A stretch of DNA of 64,000 nt from Photobacterium halotolerans DSM 18316 (GCF_000425165.1 NZ_KE384323.1:195984-259983), one strand, 5' to 3'; shown: positions 19,329 to 29,072, counted from the first letter of the stretch. Notes: a model not told the origin generated them from the letters alone. Program-made: numbers and translations.

Positions 19329-19690
19329 TATCTTTACAGCATGAGAACTTTTGCTGTTAATTTTTTGTGAATAAAAACATTTCTGACAAAGTTAACACTT
19401 TGGTTGATTTTCTGTTCAGTCAGCCAGAGTCAGGCCATCAATGCGTGACTCTTATTTGCAGCATTGAACTAATGTATTTCAGGCTAGTGGAATATTTGCA
19501 TTAATTATCACTTCATGCCGTTTCATTACGAAAATTTTCATCCCACTTGGCATAAGATCACAAAGCCCAGTATCAAAATTAAAAATCCCACTTTCTTTCT
19601 TTGCGACAAAAAGAAACTGAACTATTGATTAATAAGCATGGTTTCATATCCATGTTTTATTACTTACTTTTTAACTCAAGGAACGAAGTA
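19329..19690 (+). promoter_or_regulatory. Upstream region of the chitinase gene with a possible promoter
   Basis: An AT-rich, 362-base leader region. The best sigma-70-like pair is TTGGCA (19547-19552) and TATCAA (19571-19576) with an 18-base spacer, leaving a leader of about 110 bases before the ATG at 19691. Chitinase genes of Vibrionaceae are induced by chitin oligosaccharides through ChiS; no specific binding site could be recognised by eye. Confidence 0.3.
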
Positions 19691-22198
19691 ATGTTTTTCA
19701 ATAAGTTGAATCCTATCGCGGCAGGTATAGCCGTGATGACTATGTCGTGGGGAGCGATGGCAGCACCAGGCACTCCGCAAATTGCCTGGATGGAAACCGA
19801 TTACGCTATCGTAGAAGTTGATCAGGCGGCCTCAGCCTACAAAAGCTTGATTACGGTTAAGCCTGCTGCAGAAGTCCCTGTGGCCTGGCAGCGTTATTCT
19901 GGTGAAACCGCTGATCTGTGGAGAGTGAAACTGAACGGGGATGTGGTGTTTGAGCAGAGTATTGCTCCGGCATCCAGCGGAGCCGGTTCAACAACCCTGT
20001 CTGTGGCTCAGGGTGGACAGTACGCCATGACAGTGGAGCTTTGTAGCGGCACTGGCGCGGCGCAAGAATGTACCAGCAGTGCGGCAACGGACATTGTTGT
20101 TGCCGATACCGATGGCAGCCATTTAGATCCACTACCTATGAACGTCGATGCCAATAATGGCAATTACACAACGCCGGCAGATACAGTAGTGGGTGCCTAC
20201 TTTGTTGAGTGGGGCGTGTACGGGCGTAAGTTCTCGGTGGATAATATCCCGGCGCAAAACCTGACCCACATTTTGTACGGCTTCATTCCTATTTGCGGAC
20301 CCAATGAATCTTTGGGTGAGATTGAAAATGGCAACAGCCTGGCAGCCTTAAATCGTGCCTGTCAGGGCACCCCGGATTATGAAGTGGTGATCCATGACCC
20401 TTGGGCGGCGGTTCAGATGCCGCAACCCCAATCGGGCCATACCCACAGCACACCGTATAAAGGCACTTATGGCCAGATGATGGCGTTGAAACAGCGTTAC
20501 CCTGATCTGAAAATTGTCCCTTCTGTCGGCGGCTGGACACTGTCTGACCCCTTCTATTCTTTCACCGATAAAGCCAAGCGTGACATCTTCGTTGCCAGTG
20601 TGAAGAAGTTCCTCAAAACATGGAAATTCTTCGACGGTGTCGATATCGACTGGGAATTCCCGGGCGGTAAAGGCGCGAATACGAACCTGGGCGATCCGGT
20701 CAATGATGGCCCGGCGTATGTGGCTCTGATGCGCGAATTACGTGCAATGCTGGATGAGCTGGAAGCTGAAACTGGCCGCGAGTATGAGCTGACATCTGCC
20801 ATCGGTGCGGGTTATGACAAGATAGATGTCGTGAACTATGCCGATGCGGTTCAGTATATGGACTACATTTTCGCCATGACGTATGACTTCTTCGGCGGCT
20901 GGAATAACGAGCCTGGCCACCAGACAGCACTGTTCTGCGGCAGCCACATGTCTGCTGATGTCTGTAGTGGCACAGGTCTTGATGAAAACGGCGAGCCTCG
21001 TCAAGGTCCGGCTTACACAGCCTCGCACGGTATTGACCGCCTGCTGGCACAGGGTGTACCTGCAAACAAACTGGTACTGGGTACAGCCATGTACGCACGT
21101 GGCTGGACGGGTGTCACCGAAGCCAGTATGACAGATCCTGCTAACCCAATGACAGGGACCGGAAACGGTATGGTACCTGGTTCGTGGGAAGCCGGGGTGA
21201 TTGACTATAAAGATGTGGCGACTGATTATCTTAATAATGCAGCTGTGATTAAGGGCTATGATGAGCAGGCCGAAGCTCCCTGGGCATACGATCCAAGTAA
21301 CGGTAACCTGATCACTTATGACGACCGTCGTTCAGTGCTGGCCAAAGGTCAGTATGTCCGTAACCTGGGGCTGGCTGGTTTGTTTGCATGGGAAATCGAT
21401 GCGGATAACGGTGATATCCTCAATGCAATGCAGGATTCACTGGCTGGCGGCGGTGGCAACTACGCCCCGGTAGCAAAAGCGGGTGTTGATCAAGTGGTCA
21501 CTGGCGCAGCGTCTGTGACGCTGGACGGCTCTGCATCCAGCGATCGTGATGGTCAGATCGTCAGCTATCAGTGGACGCAAACCAGTGGTCCGGCACTGAC
21601 TCTGACCGGATCTGATACCGCAACAGCAACAGTAGCGGTTCCTGAAGTAACGGCAGATACCCAGTATGTGTTCACGCTGACAGTCACTGACAATGCCGGT
21701 GATACCGCCACGGACAGTGTGACAGTGACAGCCAAAGCCCCGGGCTCAAATACGGCACCTGTGGTGGCAGTGTCTGGTCCGGCGACGGCCAGTGCCGGTG
21801 ATACTGTGGTGCTGGATGCGTCGCAATCCACGGATGCCGACGGCGATACACTGACCTTTACCTGGACAGTCCCTGCCGGTGTGAACGCAACAGTAGAGGG
21901 GGCGACAGTGAGTTTTGTTGCTGACAGCTACACAGTCGATACGCCGCTGAGCTTTACCGTTGCAGTATCAGATGGTACCGACTCAGTGACAGAGTCTGTT
22001 ACTGTGAATGTACTGAAGGACGATGGCTCAACAGGTTGTACCGATGCCTGGGCAAGCGGCAGTGTGTATAACGCCGGTGATATCGTGACGCATTCAGGCA
22101 AATCCTGGAAAGCGAAATGGTGGACCACAGGTGAAGAGCCAGGGACGACAGGCGAATGGGGCGTTTGGGAAGATCTGGGCGCAGCCAACTGCCAGTAA
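19691..22198 (+). CDS. chiA: Secreted GH18 chitinase, ChiA type, with PKD-like and chitin-binding domains
   Basis: 835 residues. Order: signal peptide ending near MAA; N-terminal ChiN Ig-like domain (about 25-150); GH18 barrel with the catalytic DxxDxDxE motif FDGVDIDWEFPGG (about residue 320) and the YDFFGGW and GLFAWEID segments; two PKD/Ig-like repeats (about 590-770, ASVTLDGSASSDRDGQIVSY and TVVLDASQSTDADGDTLTF); and a C-terminal CBM5/12 chitin-binding module (WASGSVYNAGDIVTHSGKSW). It hydrolyses chitin outside the cell. ATG 19691, preceded by AAGGAACG, gives a proper signal peptide; the frame is open upstream but those residues are unlike a leader. Confidence 0.95.
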   Translation: MFFNKLNPIAAGIAVMTMSWGAMAAPGTPQIAWMETDYAIVEVDQAASAYKSLITVKPAAEVPVAWQRYSGETADLWRVKLNGDVVFEQSIAPASSGAGSTTLSVAQGGQYAMTVELCSGTGAAQECTSSAATDIVVADTDGSHLDPLPMNVDANNGNYTTPADTVVGAYFVEWGVYGRKFSVDNIPAQNLTHILYGFIPICGPNESLGEIENGNSLAALNRACQGTPDYEVVIHDPWAAVQMPQPQSGHTHSTPYKGTYGQMMALKQRYPDLKIVPSVGGWTLSDPFYSFTDKAKRDIFVASVKKFLKTWKFFDGVDIDWEFPGGKGANTNLGDPVNDGPAYVALMRELRAMLDELEAETGREYELTSAIGAGYDKIDVVNYADAVQYMDYIFAMTYDFFGGWNNEPGHQTALFCGSHMSADVCSGTGLDENGEPRQGPAYTASHGIDRLLAQGVPANKLVLGTAMYARGWTGVTEASMTDPANPMTGTGNGMVPGSWEAGVIDYKDVATDYLNNAAVIKGYDEQAEAPWAYDPSNGNLITYDDRRSVLAKGQYVRNLGLAGLFAWEIDADNGDILNAMQDSLAGGGGNYAPVAKAGVDQVVTGAASVTLDGSASSDRDGQIVSYQWTQTSGPALTLTGSDTATATVAVPEVTADTQYVFTLTVTDNAGDTATDSVTVTAKAPGSNTAPVVAVSGPATASAGDTVVLDASQSTDADGDTLTFTWTVPAGVNATVEGATVSFVADSYTVDTPLSFTVAVSDGTDSVTESVTVNVLKDDGSTGCTDAWASGSVYNAGDIVTHSGKSWKAKWWTTGEEPGTTGEWGVWEDLGAANCQ

Positions 22199-22246
22199 AT
22201 TCTGACACCCACCTGAAGGGCGGGAATTCAGAAAACCTATAAAGAA

Positions 22247-22275
22247 AAGCCGCTCTGACGAGCGGCTTAGTTTTT
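22247..22275. terminator. Bidirectional terminator between chitinase and fadL
   Basis: Perfect 9-bp stem AAGCCGCTC / GAGCGGCTT with a TGAC tetraloop. It is followed by AGTTTTTT on the plus strand and by TTCTTT on the minus strand, so it can serve both convergent genes. Confidence 0.85.
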
Positions 22276-22299
22276 TCTGGCTATATCTTACTTTCTTAG

Positions 22300-23544
22300 T
22301 TAGAAAGATCGGCTGTACTGCACACCGTACAGCAGTGCATCAGCACGGGTTGTCGCATTGATTGAGGTAGCTGTGGTTTGTTCGGTTGCAGCGATATCTT
22401 CACCCATCAGGTAGGTCAGGCCGACGTCCAGCGTCGACTTGCTGTTCAGGTTGTAGCTGAAACCGCCGGAAAACCACTGGCGGTCTGAATCAGGGACAGA
22501 AATGGAGGTTTTCTTGTCCTGAGCACTGGTGTCATACATATAACCAGCACGCAGGGTCCAGTCAGAGTTCACTGTGTAAGTACCACCAATCGCATAGTGC
22601 CAGCCATCCTGCCACTGGTAATCATTCAGTGTCACCCCTTTGTTGGTTTTCAGCGCATCAAAGCTGCTCCACTCAATCCACTGAACACTGTAGTGAACGG
22701 CGAACTGACTGTTTAACTGGTGGAAACCGGAAAACTCAACCATGTCTGGCAACGGCATCAGTAAGCTCTGGCCATTCAGCTTGCCACCGGCTGTCTGCGC
22801 ATATATATCACCTTCGGCTTTCAGCTCGGGACTGTAGTGGTACGACAAGCCGAAGCGGTTGGCATCATTGAGTTCGTAAACTGTACCCAGATTGAAGCCA
22901 ACAGCGGTGCCGTCAACATCCACATCCAGCAGTGGGCCGGCTACACCGGTTTGTTGCTGAACCAGTCCTTCTAATGTCTGATTTGAACGCTGCAATTTGC
23001 CCTGGCCGTAAATGATGTCTAACCCACCGCCTACGCTCCACTGGTTATTCAGCCGATAAGCTGCATTCAGCGCCAGGTTCAGGCTTTTCACATCCGTCAG
23101 GCCGCCAAACTCGTTGGCAGCGTAGCTGCTGCTGAATTCGGTTTTGGTGCCAAAGTTTGAATAAATACCGGCACCCAGAGCCAGTTTGTTATTCACCGGG
23201 TGTACGTAATACAAGTTAGGCACATAAGAGCGATCGCCAATCTGGGCATCGTCCAGCGATGATGATCCATATGGTGTGGAATACCGGGCATTTTTCACTT
23301 CAATGTCTGTGTCGATAACATTCAGACCCAGTGACATCGCAGGGGCATTAAACAAGGTCATCGCCGCGGCGTTACGCGACATCACTGAAGCATTGTCAGC
23401 AATGACGGCATCACCGGCAAAAGCACGACCCAGGCCGGTGGCAGATTGCGAGTTAAGCTGGAATCCTGCTGCCAGTGACTGCTGCGAGGCCAGCATGACG
23501 GCGGTCGCCATCAGGGTTTTTGTAAACAGACGCTTCTTGTACAT
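22300..23544 (-). CDS. fadL: Outer-membrane long-chain fatty acid transporter FadL family
   Basis: 414 residues. Signal peptide (MYKKRLFTKTLMATAVMLASQQSLA) followed by the N-terminal hatch GFQLNSQSATGLGRAFAGDA, diagnostic of FadL/TodX barrels, then beta strands ending in the terminal aromatic YSRSF. It takes up long-chain fatty acids or other hydrophobic compounds. The frame is open upstream of the ATG at 23544, but the signal peptide fixes the start. A FadR-like operator lies about 80-100 bases upstream. Several FadL paralogues are usual in Vibrionaceae, so the exact substrate is uncertain. Confidence 0.92.
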   Translation of the reverse strand: MYKKRLFTKTLMATAVMLASQQSLAAGFQLNSQSATGLGRAFAGDAVIADNASVMSRNAAAMTLFNAPAMSLGLNVIDTDIEVKNARYSTPYGSSSLDDAQIGDRSYVPNLYYVHPVNNKLALGAGIYSNFGTKTEFSSSYAANEFGGLTDVKSLNLALNAAYRLNNQWSVGGGLDIIYGQGKLQRSNQTLEGLVQQQTGVAGPLLDVDVDGTAVGFNLGTVYELNDANRFGLSYHYSPELKAEGDIYAQTAGGKLNGQSLLMPLPDMVEFSGFHQLNSQFAVHYSVQWIEWSSFDALKTNKGVTLNDYQWQDGWHYAIGGTYTVNSDWTLRAGYMYDTSAQDKKTSISVPDSDRQWFSGGFSYNLNSKSTLDVGLTYLMGEDIAATEQTTATSINATTRADALLYGVQYSRSF

Positions 23545-23617
23545 AGTTATTTTTATCCTGATCGTTCTTTGCTGACACTTTAGCTGTGCCAGTGGGGGAG
23601 CGATTGTAGGAGCAGGC

Positions 23618-23660
23618 AAAAAAACAACAAATCAGACCAGTATCTAATTTGTTGTTTTTT
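23618..23660 (-). terminator. AT-rich 14-bp hairpin, probable terminator of the sigma/DUF3379 operon, with a FadR-like site in its loop
   Basis: A perfect 14-bp inverted repeat AAAAAACAACAAAT / ATTTGTTGTTTTTT surrounds a 14-base loop. On the minus strand it ends in a run of T, which suits termination of the operon at 23739-25017. The loop plus the inner arms contain the FadR-like 17-mer at 23626-23642. Confidence 0.5.
23626..23642 (-). promoter_or_regulatory. Putative FadR operator upstream of fadL
   Basis: On the minus strand the 17-mer reads TACTGGTCTGATTTGTT, matching 13 of the 16 specified bases of the FadR consensus AACTGGTCNGACCAGTT. It lies 82-98 bases upstream of the fadL start codon. 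FadR represses beta-oxidation and fatty-acid uptake genes in the absence of long-chain acyl-CoA. Confidence 0.55.
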
Positions 23661-23738
23661 ATAGAGTGCTAAGCATCTGTCTGATGAAAAGAACGGCATT
23701 TTTTTGCGGTGGTCTCTGATTGTGATACCACCGCAACG

Positions 23739-24452
23739 TTAAATACTGGTCCAACGCATGGCGTCTTTCAGCTGTTCGGCGACAGGCATCACATCTTCGC
23801 CTTTGTTACCCACCACTATCAGGCTGGCGTTCTGAGAAGGCATGACAACACCGCGCATTTTGCCGTCTTCGAAGCTTTTCATGGCGTTGGAAGACTGGGG
23901 CACGACAAAAACAGTAATTTTTCCGTGTTTACCACCGATCACCATGTGGAGAGCTTCACCGCCATCAAAACCACAATGATTGAGATAGTAAACATGAGAA
24001 GGCAGGTTGCTGAGTTCAGGCCCGAAAGGCTTGAGTTTAGCGTTGACCTGAGTCAGTGACACTCCTTCATCAACCTGGTCGACAAAAGCGGCTTCGTTAT
24101 AAATATGTGCCAGTGCAATCTGGCCCATGTCTTTGGCGGGGTTCAGCGAAAACCCAGGCTGAAACTGGCCGATTAACAAACCGCACAGGAAAGCCACGGA
24201 AGCCGCAATCGCTAAATGGCGGCGTACTTTTTTCTCGGCCCGGTAGCCTTGTCCGGACTGGCGGAACAGGATTTTATCGGCCAGATCTTCCGGAACATCC
24301 ACTTTCATGGCGGTGGACAGCTTGCTGTCTAATTGTTGTAACTCATCGTGGAGTTTACGGTTAGCGATTGACGCATTCTTCGTAGCGACCATTTCTGGAC
24401 TCTGATCATTAGGATCTGCCAAAATTCGGCGACGAAATTCAAGATCGTCCAT
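23739..24452 (-). CDS. DUF3379 family protein, likely membrane partner of the adjacent sigma factor
   Basis: 237 residues. Cytoplasmic N-terminal part (MDDLEFRRRILADPNDQS, typical of DUF3379), a single transmembrane segment near residues 80-97 (HLAIAASVAFLCGLLIGQF) and an extracytoplasmic C-terminal domain. The topology and the 14-base overlap with the sigma factor gene suggest an anti-sigma factor; this is inference, since the family has no proven role known to me. Confidence 0.8.
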   Translation of the reverse strand: MDDLEFRRRILADPNDQSPEMVATKNASIANRKLHDELQQLDSKLSTAMKVDVPEDLADKILFRQSGQGYRAEKKVRRHLAIAASVAFLCGLLIGQFQPGFSLNPAKDMGQIALAHIYNEAAFVDQVDEGVSLTQVNAKLKPFGPELSNLPSHVYYLNHCGFDGGEALHMVIGGKHGKITVFVVPQSSNAMKSFEDGKMRGVVMPSQNASLIVVGNKGEDVMPVAEQLKDAMRWTSI

Positions 24453-25017
24453 TCTGGTGGCCCCTCCGCTCGGTTTGTTTCTCTAAAGCATCTTTTAACT
24501 GATTACGCGCTCTGAACAAGCGGGTCATCACTGTGTTTCTGTTCAGTCCCAGGATATTAGCAATTTCATCGCCGTTGAATCCAGCCATGACCTGCAGAAC
24601 CAAAGGTTCACGGTATTCGGACGGCAGTTGTTTGATCATATGTTGTAGCTGGCCCAGTTCAGACTCATTTAAACCGCCTGCGTCGGTGTCATGATCATCC
24701 GCAACGGGGTGATCGTCTATGTCGACCAAATCGAGCTGCTTGCGCTCAAAACGCCGGGCATTTTCGCGACGCAGGATAGTGATCAGCCAGGCTTTGGCCG
24801 CACTGTCATCATTCAGGCTGTCTAGCGATCGCCATGCGCGCAGGCAGGTTTCCTGCACCAAATCTTCGGCAATATGCTGATCATGGCACAGCCAGTAGGC
24901 GTACCTGTAAAGGTCTTTGTGCCAGGCCCTGACCAGGGCTTCATAGCGTGTCTGCTTATTCATATCCACAGAGACCGAGGCATCTGTGTTTTTCTTGCGA
25001 AAAAATTGCTTAATCAT
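24439..25017 (-). CDS. ECF-type (sigma-70 family) RNA polymerase sigma factor
   Basis: 192 residues from ATG 25017. Region 2 is seen as WHKDLYRYAYWLCHDQHIAEDLVQETCLRAWR and region 4 as LPSEYREPLVLQVMAGFNGDEIANILGLNRNTVMTRLFRAR. It is encoded just upstream of its probable DUF3379 anti-sigma partner. Twelve further in-frame residues upstream (from 25053) are unlikely to be translated. Its stimulus and targets cannot be told from sequence. It diverges from a possible small RNA and fadI. Confidence 0.9.
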   Translation of the reverse strand: MIKQFFRKKNTDASVSVDMNKQTRYEALVRAWHKDLYRYAYWLCHDQHIAEDLVQETCLRAWRSLDSLNDDSAAKAWLITILRRENARRFERKQLDLVDIDDHPVADDHDTDAGGLNESELGQLQHMIKQLPSEYREPLVLQVMAGFNGDEIANILGLNRNTVMTRLFRARNQLKDALEKQTERRGHQNGRS

Positions 25018-25198
25018 GATGTAGCCCGTCCGTATCCATTGAGCCATAATCAATAATACGGGAGATAACAGAAATTGGATTCATAAAAATAGACTGTTGT
25101 GTTATTGATTTCCCTCAATATCTCTCAGCCCGCTTTCGTTATAGTAGCTGTGTTGTCGGGGTTGACCCTCGATAACGTCCTTTACGGACTGAGTATAC

Positions 25199-25354
25199 CC
25201 TTCAACTACTTGCGCGCAGAAAGTGTCAGTATTTCAATTGATAACTCAATAAGGAATACTGAACGTTATTGTCCGCTCTTTTATCAAATCTTGCACAAAC
25301 GACTGACACGTTGAGTTTGTTAACCATACCATAGCGGTGTGGTTTTTTTTTTTG
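25199..25354 (+). ncRNA. Candidate small RNA ending in a strong terminator
   Basis: No convincing plus-strand gene precedes the intrinsic terminator at 25322-25354, so a separate transcript probably ends there. Upstream lies a long hairpin (CAGTATTTC 25227-25235 with GGAATACTG 25253-25261, plus an inner ATTGA/TCAAT stem), then a mostly unpaired stretch, then a weak ACAAAC/GTTTGT stem. This layout (5' stem, open region, terminator with a run of about ten T) is typical of Hfq-binding sRNAs. The 5' end is a guess. I do not recognise it as a named Vibrio sRNA. Confidence 0.4.
25322..25354 (+). terminator. Strong orphan intrinsic terminator
   Basis: A 9-bp stem AACCATACC / GGTGTGGTT (one G-T pair), 5-base loop, and at least ten consecutive T after the stem. 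It stands between the divergent sigma factor gene and fadI, with no coding sequence in front of it. Confidence 0.85.
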
Positions 25355-25418
25355 CGCTATGTTTTAACTCCTTACACTTTTCATTGTTTTTGGTTGCTCC
25401 AACTTCTTAAACATTAAT

Positions 25419-25465
25419 TTGAATTAAATAACAATGCCGTTACAATCGGTGTGGTCTGACCTCTA
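25419..25465 (+). promoter_or_regulatory. Putative fadIJ promoter with FadR operator
   Basis: A sigma-70-like pair TTGAAT (25419-25424) and TACAAT (25441-25446) with a 16-base spacer is followed at once by GTGTGGTCTGACCTCTA (25449-25465), whose TGGTCTGACC core matches the FadR consensus. An operator placed over the start site would block transcription. The leader to the fadI ATG is about 35 bases. Confidence 0.5.
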
Positions 25466-25486
25466 CCATAATGATAAGGAGCCGCG

Positions 25487-26797
25487 ATGACACGTCGCCA
25501 GAATCTCACGACCCAACAGGGTGAACGCATCGCTGTCGTAACAGGATTACGTACCCCTTTTGCCCGCCAGGCTACAGCCTTTAACGGTGTCCCCGCACTG
25601 GATTTAGGCAAGATGGTGGTCAATGAAATGCTGCAAAAGATTGATTTTGATCCCGCTTTGATTGAGCAGGTCGTGTTCGGTCAGGTCGTGCAGATGCCTG
25701 AAGCGCCGAACATTGCCCGTGAAATCGTGCTGGGGACGGGGATGAATATTCACACCGATGCGTACAGTGTGACCCGAGCGTGTGCAACGAGTTTCCAGGC
25801 TGCGGCGAATGTGGCTGAGAGTATTATCTCGGGCACCATTGATATTGGTATTGCAGGCGGTGCGGATTCCTCATCGGTCTTACCTATTGGTGTGTCTAAA
25901 AAACTGGCCGCCACTTTACTGGCGCTCAGTAAAGCGAAAACCATGAGCAAAAAGATGGGCCTGCTCAGTAAGCTCAGCCTGAAAGATTTAATGCCTGTTC
26001 CGCCTGCTGTTGCCGAATACTCAACCGGTTTAAGTATGGGCCAGACCGCGGAGCAAATGGCAAAAACGCACGGAATCAGCCGTGAAGAGCAGGATGCACT
26101 GGCCCACCGTTCTCACAGTCTGGCAGCCCAGGCGTGGCGGGATGGGTTGATTCAGGGTGAAGTGATCACCGCTTTCCCGGAACCTTATCGCCAGTGGATC
26201 GATAAAGACAACAATATTCGCGAAGATTCCTCGGTAGAAGGCTACGCAAAATTGCGTCCGGCTTTTGACCGTAAATTTGGCACAGTGACGGCCGCCAACA
26301 GTACGCCGCTGACCGACGGTGGTGCGGCGGTACTGCTGATGCGCGAAGGACGGGCAAAAGAGCTGGGCCTGAAACCGCTGGGCTATATTCGTTCTTATGC
26401 CTTTTCTGCGATAGGCGTAGAGCAGGATATGCTGATGGGGCCATCTTACGCGACCCCGCTGGCGCTGGACCGTGCCGGTTTGACACTCTCTGATCTGACC
26501 CTGATTGAGATGCATGAGGCATTCGCTGCGCAAACCCTGGCGAATGTGAAAATGTTTGCTTCGAAGAAGTTTGCACAGGAAAAACTCGGTCGCAGTGACG
26601 CGATTGGTGAGATAGACATGGATAAATTCAATGTCCTGGGTGGTTCGCTGGCTTATGGTCACCCCTTTGCTGCCACCGGCGCGCGAATGATTACACAAAC
26701 GCTGCGCGAGCTGCAGCGCCGCGGTGGCGGTCTGGCACTCAATACTGCCTGTGCCGCCGGTGGTTTGGGTGCTGCCATGATCCTGGAGACTGAATAA
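25487..26797 (+). CDS. fadI: Acetyl-CoA C-acyltransferase FadI (beta-oxidation thiolase)
   Basis: 436 residues, the length of FadI. Catalyses the thiolytic last step of fatty-acid beta-oxidation. The nucleophilic cysteine lies in [11 protein letters not shown], the GHP motif in [12 protein letters not shown], and the second cysteine in [13 protein letters not shown]. Preceded by AAGGAGCCGCG. Its stop shares one base with the fadJ start (TAATG), and the pair forms the FadIJ complex. Confidence 0.96.
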   Translation: MTRRQNLTTQQGERIAVVTGLRTPFARQATAFNGVPALDLGKMVVNEMLQKIDFDPALIEQVVFGQVVQMPEAPNIAREIVLGTGMNIHTDAYSVTRACATSFQAAANVAESIISGTIDIGIAGGADSSSVLPIGVSKKLAATLLALSKAKTMSKKMGLLSKLSLKDLMPVPPAVAEYSTGLSMGQTAEQMAKTHGISREEQDALAHRSHSLAAQAWRDGLIQGEVITAFPEPYRQWIDKDNNIREDSSVEGYAKLRPAFDRKFGTVTAANSTPLTDGGAAVLLMREGRAKELGLKPLGYIRSYAFSAIGVEQDMLMGPSYATPLALDRAGLTLSDLTLIEMHEAFAAQTLANVKMFASKKFAQEKLGRSDAIGEIDMDKFNVLGGSLAYGHPFAATGARMITQTLRELQRRGGGLALNTACAAGGLGAAMILETE

Positions 26798-28959
26798 TGA
26801 CGGATGTAACCATGACTGAACAGGCGAATACAGAACATACTGTTGAGCCGCAATCAGCTTTCAGCCTGAGTTATGGCGAGAATGGCCTTGCCTGGCTGAA
26901 AATTGATGTCCCCGGGGAAAAAATGAATACCCTCCAGGCCGCCTTTGCCATTCAGGTCGGCAGCGTGCTGGACGAGCTGGAAGCGAAAAAAACAGAGATC
27001 AAAGGCTTGGTGGTGTATTCCGGCAAGCCGGATAACTTTGTCGCCGGGGCGGATATCCGCATGCTGGCGGCATGCACCACGGCCAAAGAAGCCGAGCAGC
27101 TGGCAACGCAGGGGCAGCAGATGTTCCAGCGTCTTGAAGCGCTGCCGTTTCATGTGGTCGCTGCCATTCATGGCCCGTGCCTGGGCGGCGGTCTTGAACT
27201 GGCGCTGGCGTGCCATAGCCGGGTATGTACCGACTCCGACGCCACGAAACTGGGGCTGCCGGAAGTCCAGCTGGGCCTGCTGCCGGGTTCAGGTGGCACG
27301 CAGCGTCTGCCTCGCCTGATTGGCGTGGCCAATTCGCTCGATATGATCCTGACCGGTAAACAGCTGCGCGCCAAAAAAGCGAAGAAATTGGGTGTGGTCG
27401 ATGAATGCGTGCCGGAAAGTATTTTGCTCAAGGTGGCAGAAACACTGGCACTGAAAGGCAAGCCGGTACGCAAGCACAGTTTCCAGGACTGGGCGATGGG
27501 CGGCAACCCGGTGGGCCGTGGTCTGGTGTTTGATCAGGCCCGTAAGAAGACTCGCGAAAAAACCCGTGGCAATTACCCGGCAGCGGAAGCCATTTTAGAT
27601 GTCATCAAATATGGCTTGCAGCACGGCATAGTCAAAGGACAAAAAGAAGAGGCCCGCCGGTTCGGAGAGCTGGTGATATCTTCGGAGTCTGCCTCGCTGC
27701 GCAGTCTCTTTTTTGCCACCACGGCCATGAAGAAAGAAACCGGTGTTGGTGACGATATCAAACCGGCCGAGGTCAAGCGTGTCGCTGTGCTGGGTGGCGG
27801 ACTGATGGGCGGCGGCATCAGCCATGTGACGGCATCAAAAGCCGGTTTGCCGGTCAAAGTGAAAGACATTGCCAACGACGGCATTTTGAATGCGATGGCG
27901 TATAACTTTAAGCTGCTCGATAAAAAGCGTAAGCGCAAAATTATCAGCAAAGCTGAGTTACAAAAACAAATGATGATGATCAACGGCGGTGTCGATTATC
28001 AGGGGTTTGATAAAGCCGATGTGGTGATTGAGGCGGTCTTTGAGGATCTCAGCCTCAAGCATCAGATGGTGCAAGAGGTGGAAGCCCATGCCAGACCCGA
28101 CACCATTTTTGCCACCAACACGTCCTCGTTGCCTATCAACCAGATTGCTTCTGCCGCAGAGCGCCCTGAGCTGGTGGTCGGTTTGCATTACTTCAGCCCG
28201 GTAGAAAAAATGCCGCTGGTGGAAGTGATCCCCCATGCCGGTACATCACCGCAAACGGTCGCAACCGTGGTGAAACTAGCCAAGAAGCAGGGGAAAACCC
28301 CGATTGTGGTGGCCGATAAAGCCGGTTTTTATGTCAACCGTATCCTTGCCCCGTACATGAACGAAGCCGCGCTGGCTCTGCTGGGCGGAGAGCCGATCGA
28401 ACACATTGATAACGCCCTGCTGGACTTTGGTTTCCCGGTTGGGCCTATTACTCTGCTGGATGAGGTGGGCGTGGATGTCGGGGCCAAAATCAGCCCGATT
28501 CTGGAAACAGAGCTGGGCGATCGTTTCAAGAGCCCGGACGTTTTTGACGTCTTGCTGAAAGATGGCCGCAAAGGCCGTAAAACAGGCAAAGGTTTTTACC
28601 TGTACAACGGCAAGAAAAAAGGTGTCGATAAGAGCGTTTATAAACTGCTGAAGCTGAACCCGGCGCGAAAAGCCTCCGGCCATGACATCGCGATCCGCTG
28701 CGCACTGATGATGCTGAACGAAGCGGCCCGTTGTCTGGATGAAGGTGTGGTGCACAGTGCCCGTGACGGCGACATTGGTGCGATCTTCGGTATCGGCTTC
28801 CCGCCATTCCTGGGCGGTCCGTTCCGTTATATGGATCAGCTCGGTGCCAAGCGTGTCGTTGAATTGCTCAATGAGCATGTCAACAAGTACGGCGATCGCT
28901 TCCGCTCCTGTGAGCGTCTGCTGCAGATGGCGCAGGACGAGCAGCGTTTCTACGACTGA
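26797..28959 (+). CDS. fadJ: Fatty acid oxidation complex subunit alpha FadJ
   Basis: 720 residues, a fusion of enoyl-CoA hydratase (about 15-200; [44 protein letters not shown]) and 3-hydroxyacyl-CoA dehydrogenase (about 320-715; NAD loop [40 protein letters not shown]). It performs the two middle beta-oxidation steps in complex with FadI. A second ATG five codons in (26812) is an alternative start. An intrinsic terminator follows. Confidence 0.96.
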   Translation: MTDVTMTEQANTEHTVEPQSAFSLSYGENGLAWLKIDVPGEKMNTLQAAFAIQVGSVLDELEAKKTEIKGLVVYSGKPDNFVAGADIRMLAACTTAKEAEQLATQGQQMFQRLEALPFHVVAAIHGPCLGGGLELALACHSRVCTDSDATKLGLPEVQLGLLPGSGGTQRLPRLIGVANSLDMILTGKQLRAKKAKKLGVVDECVPESILLKVAETLALKGKPVRKHSFQDWAMGGNPVGRGLVFDQARKKTREKTRGNYPAAEAILDVIKYGLQHGIVKGQKEEARRFGELVISSESASLRSLFFATTAMKKETGVGDDIKPAEVKRVAVLGGGLMGGGISHVTASKAGLPVKVKDIANDGILNAMAYNFKLLDKKRKRKIISKAELQKQMMMINGGVDYQGFDKADVVIEAVFEDLSLKHQMVQEVEAHARPDTIFATNTSSLPINQIASAAERPELVVGLHYFSPVEKMPLVEVIPHAGTSPQTVATVVKLAKKQGKTPIVVADKAGFYVNRILAPYMNEAALALLGGEPIEHIDNALLDFGFPVGPITLLDEVGVDVGAKISPILETELGDRFKSPDVFDVLLKDGRKGRKTGKGFYLYNGKKKGVDKSVYKLLKLNPARKASGHDIAIRCALMMLNEAARCLDEGVVHSARDGDIGAIFGIGFPPFLGGPFRYMDQLGAKRVVELLNEHVNKYGDRFRSCERLLQMAQDEQRFYD

Positions 28960-28984
28960 TTTCCTGCTGAGAACCTGATAAATC

Positions 28985-29010
28985 AAAGGCCTGCTATGCA
29001 GGCCTTTGTC
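28985..29010 (+). terminator. Terminator after fadJ
   Basis: Perfect 10-bp stem AAAGGCCTGC / GCAGGCCTTT with a 3-base loop. The T tail is short (TTTGTCGTT), so efficiency is uncertain. Confidence 0.7.
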
Positions 29011-29072
29011 GTTAGAGGGAGATGGAGCAAGAGATGGCGCGAGATATTGGAAACAGGAGCAATGCGAAACAG

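Noticed and set aside
23706..23734. GCGGTGGT / ACCACCGC hairpin downstream of the DUF3379 gene
   Set aside because: On the minus strand it is followed by A rather than T, so it is not a normal terminator; the AT-rich hairpin further on fits better.
25099..25314. 71-codon plus-strand open frame between the sigma factor gene and fadI
   Set aside because: No ribosome site or family resemblance, and it overlaps the stems of the sRNA candidate; non-coding RNA is the better reading.
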